Source: Desulfacinum infernum DSM 9756
Lineage (GTDB): Bacteria > Desulfobacterota > Syntrophobacteria > Syntrophobacterales > DSM-9756
DNA length: 64,000 nt
Direction of reading: 5' to 3'
Assembly (NCBI RefSeq): GCF_900129305.1
Contig: NZ_FQVB01000024.1
Location: 1-64,000 of the forward strand
Shown: positions 8,647-16,123 of the stretch, piece after piece
Position numbering within the stretch: the first letter of the stretch is position 1
Layout of the letters: every line of letters starts with the position of its first letter
Notes under the pieces: generated by a model
Databases searched by the model: none
Seen by the model: the letters and a program-made list of their open reading frames with translations, nothing else
Told to the model about the DNA's origin: nothing
Program-made: the position numbers and the translations under genes

Positions 8647-11600
8647 CTAGGCGGCCAGGGCCGTCTTGTCCTCGTCGGCCGCCCCGGTCATCAGGTCCAC
8701 TTTGCGGAGCCGGGCCGGCTCCACGGCTTCGCGGCTCTCGGGCCATCTGCCGTGACGGAGACGGAATCCCAGCAGCCGCACGTCGTTCAGGATGGTGTAG
8801 AGGTTCGGAACCAGCACCAGGGTGAGCACGGTGGCGAACAGGACACCCGCCGCCAGGGCCAGGGCCATGGGAATCAGGAACTTGGCCTGGAAGTCCGTTT
8901 CCAGGATCATGGGCGTGAGCCCTCCCACGGTGCTTACCGTGGTCAAAACGATGGCCCGAAAGCGGCGCTTTCCCCCCTCGATGATGGCGTCGAAAAAGCG
9001 CATGCCCTCCGCCAGGTTTTCGTTGATACGTTCAATGAGCACGATGGCGTCATTGACCACCACGCCGGTAAGGGCCACCATGCCGAAAAGGCTCATGATG
9101 GAAAGGTCGTAGCCCATGACCAGGTGGCCCGCCACGGCGCCGATGAGTCCGAAGGGAACGGTGGTCATGATCACCGCCGGCTGGATGTAGCTTCGGAAGA
9201 TGGTGGCGATGATGATGAAGATGCCCAAAAGCGCCATGGGAAAGCCGATCTTCAGACTGTCCAGGGATTCGCGCATCTTTTTCTTTTCTCCCTGCAGGGC
9301 CACGTGCACGTCGGGGTACTTCCGCTGGAGCTGAGGAAAGAAACTCGCCGACAGCTCCTGGAAGATCTCGTTGGCGTTGGCCCGTTCGGTATCCACCGCG
9401 GCGCTCACCGCCACGCGCCGCATGCCGTCCGTGCGGGTGATGACGGAAAACCCGGGGGCGTAGTCGAAGTCGGCCACGGACCGGAGGGGCACTTCCGCGC
9501 CCCGGGGCGTGCGGATGCGGATGTCGTTCAGGCGGGAAAGGTCGCGCCGTTCCTCCTGCGTGTACCGGACCTTGATGCGGATGTCGTCCCGCCCGCGCTG
9601 GATCCTCAGGGCCTCCTGGCCGTAGTAGCCCGCATAGACCTGCCGGGCCAGGTCATCCACGGTCAGCCCCAAGGTCCTGGCCTCGGGCTTGAGGCGAAGG
9701 CGCAGTTCCCGTTTGCCCGCCGAGTAGTCGGAGCGGATCTGATAGACCCCGTCGAAGCGGCGGAGGCGCTCCATGAGGTCGTGGGAGGCGGCCAGGATGT
9801 GGTCCATCCGGGAGCCCTGGATCCAGATCTCGATGGGAGCGCCCGGCGGGCCGGCCTCCATGCCTTCGAAGGTGAGCGACTTCACGCCGGGAAGGGTGCC
9901 CGTCTCCTTTTCCCATTCCACCATGATGTCCTTGGAATGAATCCCGCGCCGTTCCGAAGGCAGCAGGATAGCCTGCACGGCTCCGTAATGGGGTCCGTAG
10001 CTGGGGATGTCCCCGATGGACTGGCCGGCCAAGGCCAGCCGGTCCACCACCAGGGGCTCCCCGGAAAGGGTCTTCATCCGGTCGTTCAGTCGAAGGAGCG
10101 AAGCTTCCAGGCGGTCCACCGCCTCCTGAGTCACCTCCACCGGGGTGCCTTCGGGAAACTGAACCGTGGCGGTCACAATGAAGCCGTCGATTTCCGGAAA
10201 GACCACGAACTTGACGATCCCGCCCCGTATGAGGCCTATGCTCACCAGGAGGACGGAGACGGCCGTGCACAGCCCGATGTAGCGCCAGCGAAGGACGGTG
10301 CTGAGAAAGGGCGCGTACACGCGGGCCACGAACCATTCCATGCCGGAACTCACCGACTGCTGAAGCCGGCTCACGCGCCCCAAGAGGCCTTTTTTTTCCG
10401 AACGGGCGTGATTGGGATCCGGCAGGTGGCTCAGGTGGGCGGGCAGAAGCAGCAGGCACTCCACCAGGGAAATGAGCAGGCAGGCGGTGACCACCTCCGG
10501 CAGGATGGCAATGAACTTTCCCATGATGCCGCCCACGTAGGCCAGCGGAAGAAAGGCCACCACGGTGGTGGTCACCGCGGCGATCACGGGAAGCCCCACC
10601 TCGCTCACCCCTTCCACGGCGGCGCTCAAGGCGCTTTCCCCCCGCTTTCTGTGGACGAAAATGGCTTCCCCCACCACGATGGCGTCGTCCACCACGATCC
10701 CCAGGACCATGATGAAGGCGAAAAGAGAGATCATGTTGATGGTGCCCCCCAGAGCCCACACGATGGCCAGGGCGCCCGCGATGGACACGGGAATGCCCAT
10801 GCCGGCCCAGAAGGCCAGCCGGGCGTCCAGAAAGAGCCAGAGGGTGAGGAGCACGATCACCAGGCCGTAGAGGCCGTTTTTCAAAAGCAGGTTGATGCGG
10901 GCCCGGAGCATGTCCGTGGTGTCGTAGAGGATCTTGATCTTCAGGGTGTCGGGCAGTTGCTTCCGCGCCCTTTCCACGTAGTCGTGGACGGCCCGGGAAA
11001 TCTTGAGGGCGTCTTCCTCCGAGGTCTTGAAGACGATGAGCATAGCCGCGGGATCGCCGTTGATGGTGGCCCGGATGGGATCTTCCGTGAACCCGTCCAC
11101 GATGCGGGCCACGCGATCCAGGGGGATCATGTCCCCGTCGGGAGTGGCCAGAAGCACGATGGACGCCAGTTCCTCCCCCGTATACTTCCGCCCCACGGTG
11201 CGCACGCGGATTTCTTCTCCCTTGGTGCGGATGGTTCCGCCGGCCAGGTTCAGGTTGCTGCGGCGAACGGCGTCGGCCACCTGGGAAAAGGTCAGCCCGT
11301 AGCGGCGCAGGGCTTCCTCGGAGACTTCGATGGCGATCTCGTAGTCGCGGGTGCCGAAGCTTTCCACTTGGGAGATTTCCGGAAGCAACTGGAGTTCGTC
11401 CTTGACCCGCTCGGACCACTCCTTGAGGCGCGCTTCGCTCATCCGGCCCGCCAGATAGACCAGGGCAACGGGGTTTCGCACCGTCAGGTCCGTGATGATG
11501 GGCTCCTCGGCGTCCAGGGGAAAGGTGGAGATGGAATCGATCTTGCTCCGAACCCGGTCCAAAACCACGCGCAGGTCGAAGCTCTCCCTCACTTCGATCA

Positions 11601-11877
11601 GGGCCGTTCCCACGCCTTCGCGGGCCGTGGTGGTGATCTGCTTGATCCCTTCCACCCCCTCCAGGGCTTCCTCGATCTTGCGGCAGATCCCCTCTTCCAC
11701 CTCCTCCGGATCCGCCCCGGGATAGGGGACCGTCACGGTGATCATGTCCAGGGAGAAATCGGGAAAGATCTCCTTGATCATGGACATGGCGGCCGTGATC
11801 CCGGCAAAGAAGATGAGCACCAGCACGATGTTGGCAAAAACGGTGTTGCGGGCGAAGGCCGCGAGGATCCGCTTCAT
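8647..11877 (-). CDS. RND-family multidrug efflux pump, inner-membrane subunit
   Basis: AcrB-type proton-driven exporter of 1076 residues, close to the family norm. The first transmembrane helix (VFANIVLVLIFFAGITAAM) is followed by the periplasmic porter segment VTVPYPGADPEEVEEGICRK. The proton-relay aspartates of TM4 are in GIVVDDAIVVGE. In TM10 the usual AcrB Lys-Asn is replaced by Asn-Asp (GVVVNDAIVLIERIN), as I recall for several non-AcrB RND subgroups, so this alone does not imply inactivity. The hydrophilic last 45 residues are poorly conserved. Its ATG overlaps the adaptor stop by four bases (ATGA), indicating translational coupling. The substrate is unknown; a MarR regulator heads the operon. 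Confidence 0.93.
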   Translation of the reverse strand: MKRILAAFARNTVFANIVLVLIFFAGITAAMSMIKEIFPDFSLDMITVTVPYPGADPEEVEEGICRKIEEALEGVEGIKQITTTAREGVGTALIEVRESFDLRVVLDRVRSKIDSISTFPLDAEEPIITDLTVRNPVALVYLAGRMSEARLKEWSERVKDELQLLPEISQVESFGTRDYEIAIEVSEEALRRYGLTFSQVADAVRRSNLNLAGGTIRTKGEEIRVRTVGRKYTGEELASIVLLATPDGDMIPLDRVARIVDGFTEDPIRATINGDPAAMLIVFKTSEEDALKISRAVHDYVERARKQLPDTLKIKILYDTTDMLRARINLLLKNGLYGLVIVLLTLWLFLDARLAFWAGMGIPVSIAGALAIVWALGGTINMISLFAFIMVLGIVVDDAIVVGEAIFVHRKRGESALSAAVEGVSEVGLPVIAAVTTTVVAFLPLAYVGGIMGKFIAILPEVVTACLLISLVECLLLLPAHLSHLPDPNHARSEKKGLLGRVSRLQQSVSSGMEWFVARVYAPFLSTVLRWRYIGLCTAVSVLLVSIGLIRGGIVKFVVFPEIDGFIVTATVQFPEGTPVEVTQEAVDRLEASLLRLNDRMKTLSGEPLVVDRLALAGQSIGDIPSYGPHYGAVQAILLPSERRGIHSKDIMVEWEKETGTLPGVKSLTFEGMEAGPPGAPIEIWIQGSRMDHILAASHDLMERLRRFDGVYQIRSDYSAGKRELRLRLKPEARTLGLTVDDLARQVYAGYYGQEALRIQRGRDDIRIKVRYTQEERRDLSRLNDIRIRTPRGAEVPLRSVADFDYAPGFSVITRTDGMRRVAVSAAVDTERANANEIFQELSASFFPQLQRKYPDVHVALQGEKKKMRESLDSLKIGFPMALLGIFIIIATIFRSYIQPAVIMTTVPFGLIGAVAGHLVMGYDLSIMSLFGMVALTGVVVNDAIVLIERINENLAEGMRFFDAIIEGGKRRFRAIVLTTVSTVGGLTPMILETDFQAKFLIPMALALAAGVLFATVLTLVLVPNLYTILNDVRLLGFRLRHGRWPESREAVEPARLRKVDLMTGAADEDKTALAA

Positions 11878-13244
11878 GACCTCTTGTCCTCACCTTCGGC
11901 TTCCGCTTTCCCGTCCACCATCTGAACCTCCAGGAGCATGCCTTCCAGGGGGCTGGCGAGCCGGGTGACGATCACCGTTTCCCCTTCCTCGATTCCCTGG
12001 GAAATATAGGCCTCATCTCCCTGGATGCGGGCCACCTGGACGTCCACCGTTTTCAATCGGCCGTCCCGGGCCAGATAGACCTTGTCGTCGAAGGTGACCG
12101 CCCAGCGCGGCAGGCGCACCGCCCGCTCCAGCGTTCGGCCCGGGATGTCCACCGAACAGAACATGCCCGCCACCAGGGGCAGGCCGTCGGAAGCGGTGCG
12201 CGACGCCTCCCGGGCCGAGACCCGAACGGCCACGGTGAGGGTTCGGGTGTTCCGGTCGTAGTCCACCGCCCGGTGAAGCACGCCGTGCCAGGAATGGGAG
12301 GTGGGAGCTTCCGTCCAGCACACGGTGCAGGGAACGCGCCGGATGTTCTGGAACCAGGCCGCTTCCCTGGCGGCGGCGGGGGTGTCGAAAAGGAGCCAAC
12401 GTTGCGCATCGCGGCTGTCCAGGGCCACGAGAATCTCCAGCTCGGAATCGTCGGCAAGCGTCACGGCGGGAGCTCCCGGGGAGAGGAACTGGCCGTATTC
12501 CACGGAAGAGGCCGTGACCCGCCCCTGGAAGGGCGCCCTCACCTCGCATCGCTCCCGTTGAATCCGCGCCCGCTCCAGCTGGGCCTGGGCCGCGCGAAGG
12601 CTGCTTTCCGCTTCCCGTATCCGCTGGGGGTAGACCGCCAGGGATCGTTGCAGCACGTTCACCTGGTCCACCGCCTGCTGATACACCCTCTCGGCGGCTT
12701 CCACTCCGCTTCGGGTGCCCACCTTGCTTTCGCCGTAAAGTCGGCGGAGCCTTTCGAACTCGGCCCGGGCCAGGTCCCGGCTTCGCTCCAGAGGTCCCAG
12801 CCGGGTCTGTTCCCGGGCATATTCTCGCTTGAGACGCTCCACGGTGCCCTTCCATTGCTCCACCATGGCCTGCGCTTCCGCCAGAGCCGATTCATAATCG
12901 CGGGGATCGATGCGGAAAAGGACGTCCCCGGCGGGAAGGATCTCCCCCACGTCCAGACGGGGATGCACATAAGCCACCGTGCCGGACACCTGGGGGGAGA
13001 TCGTGACCGTGCGGACGGGTTCGGCGGTGCCGTAGCCCCTCAAGACGACGGGTACGTCTTCATAGACGGCCCGCACCGCCTGGACCTTCAGAACGCGTTC
13101 CGCTTCCACCGCCTCCGCCGGGGGCTTCTTGAGCCGGGAAAGGGCCGTCATGGCCAATACCCCGCCGGCCAGAAGGACCGCACAGACAATGATTCGAAAA
13201 AGAACTCGGCGGTTCGTCGCGATCGACTTCTTGGGTTCCGACAT
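11874..13244 (-). CDS. RND efflux periplasmic adaptor (membrane fusion protein)
   Basis: HlyD/AcrA-type adaptor linking the RND pump to the TolC-type channel. The product has 456 residues. A single N-terminal membrane anchor (RIIVCAVLLAGGVLAMTAL, about 18-36) is not followed by a lipobox. The lipoyl half-motif VSGTVAYVHPRLDVGEILPAG is at about 87-107. A long alpha-helical hairpin from about 130 to 230 is followed by the second lipoyl half (RAPFQGRVTASSVEYGQFL). The C-terminal region carries PRWAVTFDDKVYLARDG, a typical membrane-proximal segment. It is 14 bases after marR and overlaps the pump gene by four bases. Confidence 0.9.
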   Translation of the reverse strand: MSEPKKSIATNRRVLFRIIVCAVLLAGGVLAMTALSRLKKPPAEAVEAERVLKVQAVRAVYEDVPVVLRGYGTAEPVRTVTISPQVSGTVAYVHPRLDVGEILPAGDVLFRIDPRDYESALAEAQAMVEQWKGTVERLKREYAREQTRLGPLERSRDLARAEFERLRRLYGESKVGTRSGVEAAERVYQQAVDQVNVLQRSLAVYPQRIREAESSLRAAQAQLERARIQRERCEVRAPFQGRVTASSVEYGQFLSPGAPAVTLADDSELEILVALDSRDAQRWLLFDTPAAAREAAWFQNIRRVPCTVCWTEAPTSHSWHGVLHRAVDYDRNTRTLTVAVRVSAREASRTASDGLPLVAGMFCSVDIPGRTLERAVRLPRWAVTFDDKVYLARDGRLKTVDVQVARIQGDEAYISQGIEEGETVIVTRLASPLEGMLLEVQMVDGKAEAEGEDKRS

Positions 13245-13258
13245 GATTTCTTTCCCGC

Positions 13259-13750
13259 CTACGGCAATCTTTCCAGCCGTTTCGTCTCATCGGTGAGGAC
13301 CGAATGAACCCTTTCCAAAATGCGGCACCATTCCCGGGCCGTCTCCGGTCCCAACTCCTCCACCAGGTTCACGAACGCCTGGAGAATCGTCTCCTCCAGA
13401 TGGACCATGTCCCGGCCGGCTTCCGGAGAGATCCGCACATGGACCCGGCGCCGGTCTTCCGGGTCCGGCTCGCGCACCACCAGGCCTTTTTCCACCAAAC
13501 GGTCCACCATGGTGGATGCCGAAGGGGCGGAAACGCTCAGGGTTTCCGCCAGTTCCTTGATGGTCATCTTGCCCGCGTTGTGGATGAAGAAAAGCGCGTG
13601 CATCTGGGCCACCGAGATGTCGCCGAACCGGGCGAGAGCGCCCCCTTGGGCCTGGCGGGCGGCCACGATGCGGTTGATCCGGTCCCGGATCAGCTTGCCG
13701 GTGGTGAAGATGAAGCGGGCCTGTTCGAGAGGCGTGTCGACTTGAACCAC
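13259..13750 (-). CDS. MarR-family transcriptional regulator
   Basis: A 163-residue winged-helix regulator heading the efflux operon, presumably its autogenous, ligand-responsive repressor. Dimerisation helices precede the DNA-binding wing: MTIKELAETLSVSAPSASTM is the recognition helix-turn-helix (about 73-92) and DPEDRRRVHVRISPEG-like sequence (DPEDRRRVHVRIS) is the classic MarR wing with Asp-Arg-Arg. No ATG is available; the GTG at 13750 is preferred because CAGGAG lies seven bases upstream and the frame above it has no homology. A sigma70-like promoter sits about 20 bases further up. Confidence 0.9.
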   Translation of the reverse strand: MVQVDTPLEQARFIFTTGKLIRDRINRIVAARQAQGGALARFGDISVAQMHALFFIHNAGKMTIKELAETLSVSAPSASTMVDRLVEKGLVVREPDPEDRRRVHVRISPEAGRDMVHLEETILQAFVNLVEELGPETAREWCRILERVHSVLTDETKRLERLP

Positions 13751-13769
13751 TGAAAGTCTCCTGCAGGAA

Positions 13770-13798
13770 ATTAGAAAAGCAAATAAATCGACATTCAA
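13770..13798 (-). promoter_or_regulatory. Candidate sigma70 promoter of the marR-RND operon
   Basis: On the minus strand, TTGAAT (13798-13793) and TCTAAT (13775-13770) are separated by 17 bases, matching 4/6 and 5/6 consensus positions. The segment is conspicuously AT-rich. The predicted transcript would start near 13763 and leave a short leader carrying the CAGGAG site. No clear palindromic MarR operator was found. Confidence 0.6.
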
Positions 13799-13833
13799 AC
13801 ATACAGGAGAAGGCCCCCCTGTCAAGGGATAAG

Positions 13834-13882
13834 GTGATGGGTGATGGGTGATGAGTGACGAGTGACGAGTGAAGGGTGAAGG
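13834..13882 (+). repeat. GTGATGG/GTGACGA tandem array, seven units
   Basis: Seven 7-base units (two GTGATGG, GTGATGA, two GTGACGA, two GTGAAGG) lie between the marR promoter and the cysteine-cluster gene. Both neighbouring genes are on the other strand, so this copy is not at the 3' end of a gene in the stop-carrying orientation. The same family occurs at 23077 and 25365. Confidence 0.9.
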
Positions 13883-13947
13883 GGTGGGGGGCTTTTCAGC
13901 CCGGCGATGACCCAGGCTTGAGCCCTGGGGAGCGGGCCGGGCTCGTT

Positions 13948-14331
13948 TCAGGCACCGCGGTGAAAAAAGTCCTGATATCTGGCAAAGATCTCGGCTTCCA
14001 GGTCTTCGTGCAGGAGCTCCAGGGGGCGGGCGCCGTGGGGACACAGGTAGTTGGGCGAGGTGCCGAAAAGGCGGCAGGTGAAGGGCCGGACCGGGTAGAT
14101 GGTGCAGCCGCGATCCGTCAGGTACGGGCAGGTGGTGCCTTGGGCGGGCAGAACAGTCCTGCCCTGGGAGGCCAGATACTCCCTGATTCGGGCGTCTTCC
14201 AAGGGGGTGCGGGACGGGACGCCGAAACGCCGGCAGCATTCGGTGCACCCGTCGATGCACTGCATTTCCGGAATCATGGCGTAGAGGTCTTCCAAGGTGA
14301 AATCCGGCGCGCCGTAGGATTTCCGAGACAT
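13948..14331 (-). CDS. YkgJ-family cysteine-cluster protein
   Basis: A 127-residue cytoplasmic protein with the zinc- or iron-binding cysteine pattern of the YkgJ/CxxCxxCC family. Cysteines are at 25, 29, 32 and 33 (CIDGCTECC) and at 68, 76, 86 and 97, the middle ones in CPYLTDRGCTIYPVRPFTC. No signal peptide or membrane helix is present. The biochemical role of the family is not established; some members are linked to Fe-S or flagellar methylation systems, but nothing here points to either. AAAGGAG lies about nine bases upstream of the ATG. The gene seems monocistronic. Confidence 0.85.
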   Translation of the reverse strand: MSRKSYGAPDFTLEDLYAMIPEMQCIDGCTECCRRFGVPSRTPLEDARIREYLASQGRTVLPAQGTTCPYLTDRGCTIYPVRPFTCRLFGTSPNYLCPHGARPLELLHEDLEAEIFARYQDFFHRGA

Positions 14332-14497
14332 GTTCCAACTCCTTTCCCGGAGGTGTTTTCAAACGTGTTGTCAGAAAGAGGGTCTCATCGTATGGTGAAA
14401 AGCGGCCCGATTATAGAAAGGGAGCTTCGGCGGGGCAACGTCCCGGGGCCCCGTACGGTCGATCGGCTGAAGGAAAACCATGGAAGGAGGAGAGGAC

Positions 14498-14908
14498 ATG
14501 TCGGAATGCATCTTTTGCAAGATCGTTTCCGGAGAGATTCCCTGCGCCAAGGTGTATGAAGACGACCATGTGCTGGCCTTTCTCGACATCAACCCTCTCA
14601 TGCCGGGCCATACGCTGCTCATTCCCAAGAAACACGCCGAAACCATCTTCGACATGAGCCCCGAGGAAGCGGCGGCCTGCGGCGCGGCCCTCCCGAAGGT
14701 GGCCTCCGCCGTCTTCAAGGGCATGGACGCGGAGGGCATGAACATTCTGCAGAACAATTACGAGATTTCGGGGCAGGAGATCTTCCATGTCCATTTTCAT
14801 CTCATGCCCCGAAAGACCGGGGACGGGTTCAAGGTCCCCTGGCCCGCCAAGCAGTACGGACCCGGCGAGATGGAAGCCGTGCTGGAGAAGATCCGAGAGG
14901 CCTTCTGA
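14498..14908 (+). CDS. HIT-family protein (histidine-triad nucleotide hydrolase)
   Basis: A 136-residue cytoplasmic HIT protein that hydrolyses nucleoside phosphoramidates or dinucleotides. It starts with CIFCKIVSGEIP, the conserved HIT N terminus with a CxxC pair. The substrate-loop sequence is DINPLMPGHTLLIPKKH (about 31-47), and the catalytic triad is HVHFHLMP (about 98-105). The ATG at 14498 is preferred over one at 14480 because GGAAGGAGGAG precedes it. It is divergent from the YkgJ gene. The exact substrate is not deducible. Confidence 0.92.
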   Translation: MSECIFCKIVSGEIPCAKVYEDDHVLAFLDINPLMPGHTLLIPKKHAETIFDMSPEEAAACGAALPKVASAVFKGMDAEGMNILQNNYEISGQEIFHVHFHLMPRKTGDGFKVPWPAKQYGPGEMEAVLEKIREAF

Positions 14909-14965
14909 TTCGTTCCAGCCGGTGCGGCATCATGGGACGACGGGCCGATCTTTCCATTTTGTGCG

Positions 14966-15047
14966 GTCCTGAAGGGCGGGCATAAAGCCCTTCCCTGTAG
15001 GGACGCCTTGATTCCTTGTGTAGGGGCTGGGTTTATCCCCGCCCGCC
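14966..15047. repeat. Partial copy of the GGTCCTGAAGGGCGGGC...GTAGGGGC block
   Basis: It resembles the middle of the 155-bp blocks at 29912 and 33394: a GGTCCTGAAGGGCGGGC element followed about 50 bases later by GTAGGGGCTGGGTTTATCCC and CGCCCGC (15020-15046). It occupies the gap between the HIT and glycosyltransferase genes. Confidence 0.7.
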
Positions 15048-15125
15048 GGCCCCTGTTCATTCATCGGTTCATCCGAAAGAGAACTGCGGATGAACGCGAA
15101 TCGACGCAAATGGAAGTGACCGGTG

Positions 15126-15217
15126 TGTAGGAGCGGCGCAAGCCGCGATGAGCGTGGCCGGCAATCCAACAGCCGCGTGGTGACGCCAAGAGAATCGCGC
15201 CTGGCGGCGCTCCCACA
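15126..15217. repeat. REP-like inverted pair (TGTAGGAGC...GCTCCCACA)
   Basis: A left element starts TGTAGGAGCGGCGCAAGCCG and a right element ends GGCGGCGCTCCCACA, in opposite orientation about 45 bases apart. The arrangement looks like a bacterial interspersed mosaic (paired REP). Related copies lie at 24977-25028, 52119-52142 and 55163-55203. With the block at 14966 it accounts for nearly all of this 335-base gap; no gene was seen. Confidence 0.75.
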
Positions 15218-15243
15218 AAAGGCCCTTGCCCCGAGCCGCTCTT

Positions 15244-16113
15244 TCATCCGCGCGGGTTGGAGCAAGGAGAGCCATGACTGTTCGAGGTGCCGTAGCGGGC
15301 CGCCAGGGAAAGGACGGCCCGCGCTTCCTCGCTCCGGCCCCTCTTGAGGCATCCCTGCGCGTAGATCCGCGCCTTGGCCTGGAGTGCGGCGACGGCCTGA
15401 ACCCGCAGTTCCGCCGTAAGGTCTTCGGTTTCCAGGATCTTGGCGATGGCGCGGATCCGGTACCGATCCAGGGCCGGGACGGTGGCCGAAAGCTGGTCCG
15501 GATGGCCGCCCCGCTTGATCACCAGCGGTTCCGGCACAAGGCCGATGGGGCGGCGGCATCCGATTCGGAGCCACAGATCGTAATCTTCGCAGGCGGGAAG
15601 GGTTTCGTCGAAAAGCCCCACCTCGTTCAGAACCCTCCGGTGAATCATCACCGCCGACGGGCTCACCAGGCAGCGCTCCAGGAGCCTCCCGAAACAATAC
15701 CCGGACGGTTTGGCGTGATATTTCTTGGGATTCCATCGCCGGCCGTTTCGGATCCACACTTCTTCCGTCTGGCAGATGAGCAGATCGGGGTGCTCTTCAA
15801 AAAAGGAAAGCTGGGCTCGAAGTTTTCCCGGAAGCCACAGGTCGTCGGAGTCGAGAAAGGCGATCCATTCCCCCCGGGCGACCTGGATGCCGCGGTTGCG
15901 GGCGGCGCTCACCCCCCGGTTTTCCTGGCGGATGAAGCGGAGGCGGTCCCGGTGGGGGCCCAGGGCTTCCGGCGTCTCATCCGTTGAGCCGTCGTCCACC
16001 ACGATGAGTTCAAAGCGCGCATCTTTCTGGGCCAGGACGGATTCCACCGCCTCCCGGACCATGCGGGCCCGGTTATGGGTGGGGATGATGACGCTCACAA
16101 GGCCGGGAACCAT
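15244..16113 (-). CDS. Family 2 glycosyltransferase
   Basis: A 289-residue GT-A fold glycosyltransferase that transfers a sugar from a nucleotide donor; acceptor unknown. The nucleotide-binding N terminus is VSVIIPTHNRARMVREAV, the first acidic motif is VVDDGSTDETP (about 37-47) and the metal-binding DxD is in FLDSDDLW (about 88-95). A conserved acceptor-side motif is PACEDYDLWLR (about 178-188). There is no membrane segment. It is the last gene of a leftward run, 10 bases after ispH-ubiA. The last residues (SHGSPCSNPRG) are unusual and may be partly derived from the adjoining repeat region. Confidence 0.88.
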   Translation of the reverse strand: MVPGLVSVIIPTHNRARMVREAVESVLAQKDARFELIVVDDGSTDETPEALGPHRDRLRFIRQENRGVSAARNRGIQVARGEWIAFLDSDDLWLPGKLRAQLSFFEEHPDLLICQTEEVWIRNGRRWNPKKYHAKPSGYCFGRLLERCLVSPSAVMIHRRVLNEVGLFDETLPACEDYDLWLRIGCRRPIGLVPEPLVIKRGGHPDQLSATVPALDRYRIRAIAKILETEDLTAELRVQAVAALQAKARIYAQGCLKRGRSEEARAVLSLAARYGTSNSHGSPCSNPRG

Positions 16114-16123
16114 GACTTTCCGT

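Noticed and set aside
8647-11877. Missing Lys in TM10 of the RND pump as a sign of a new transporter type
   Set aside because: I recall the Asn-Asp form from several RND subgroups, so it is not by itself evidence of novelty.
8752-11925. A 1057-residue open frame on the plus strand opposite the RND pump
   Set aside because: It is a mirror of the codon structure of the pump gene; composition is His/Gly/Arg-rich and shows no motif, while the minus-strand frame is a full RND protein.
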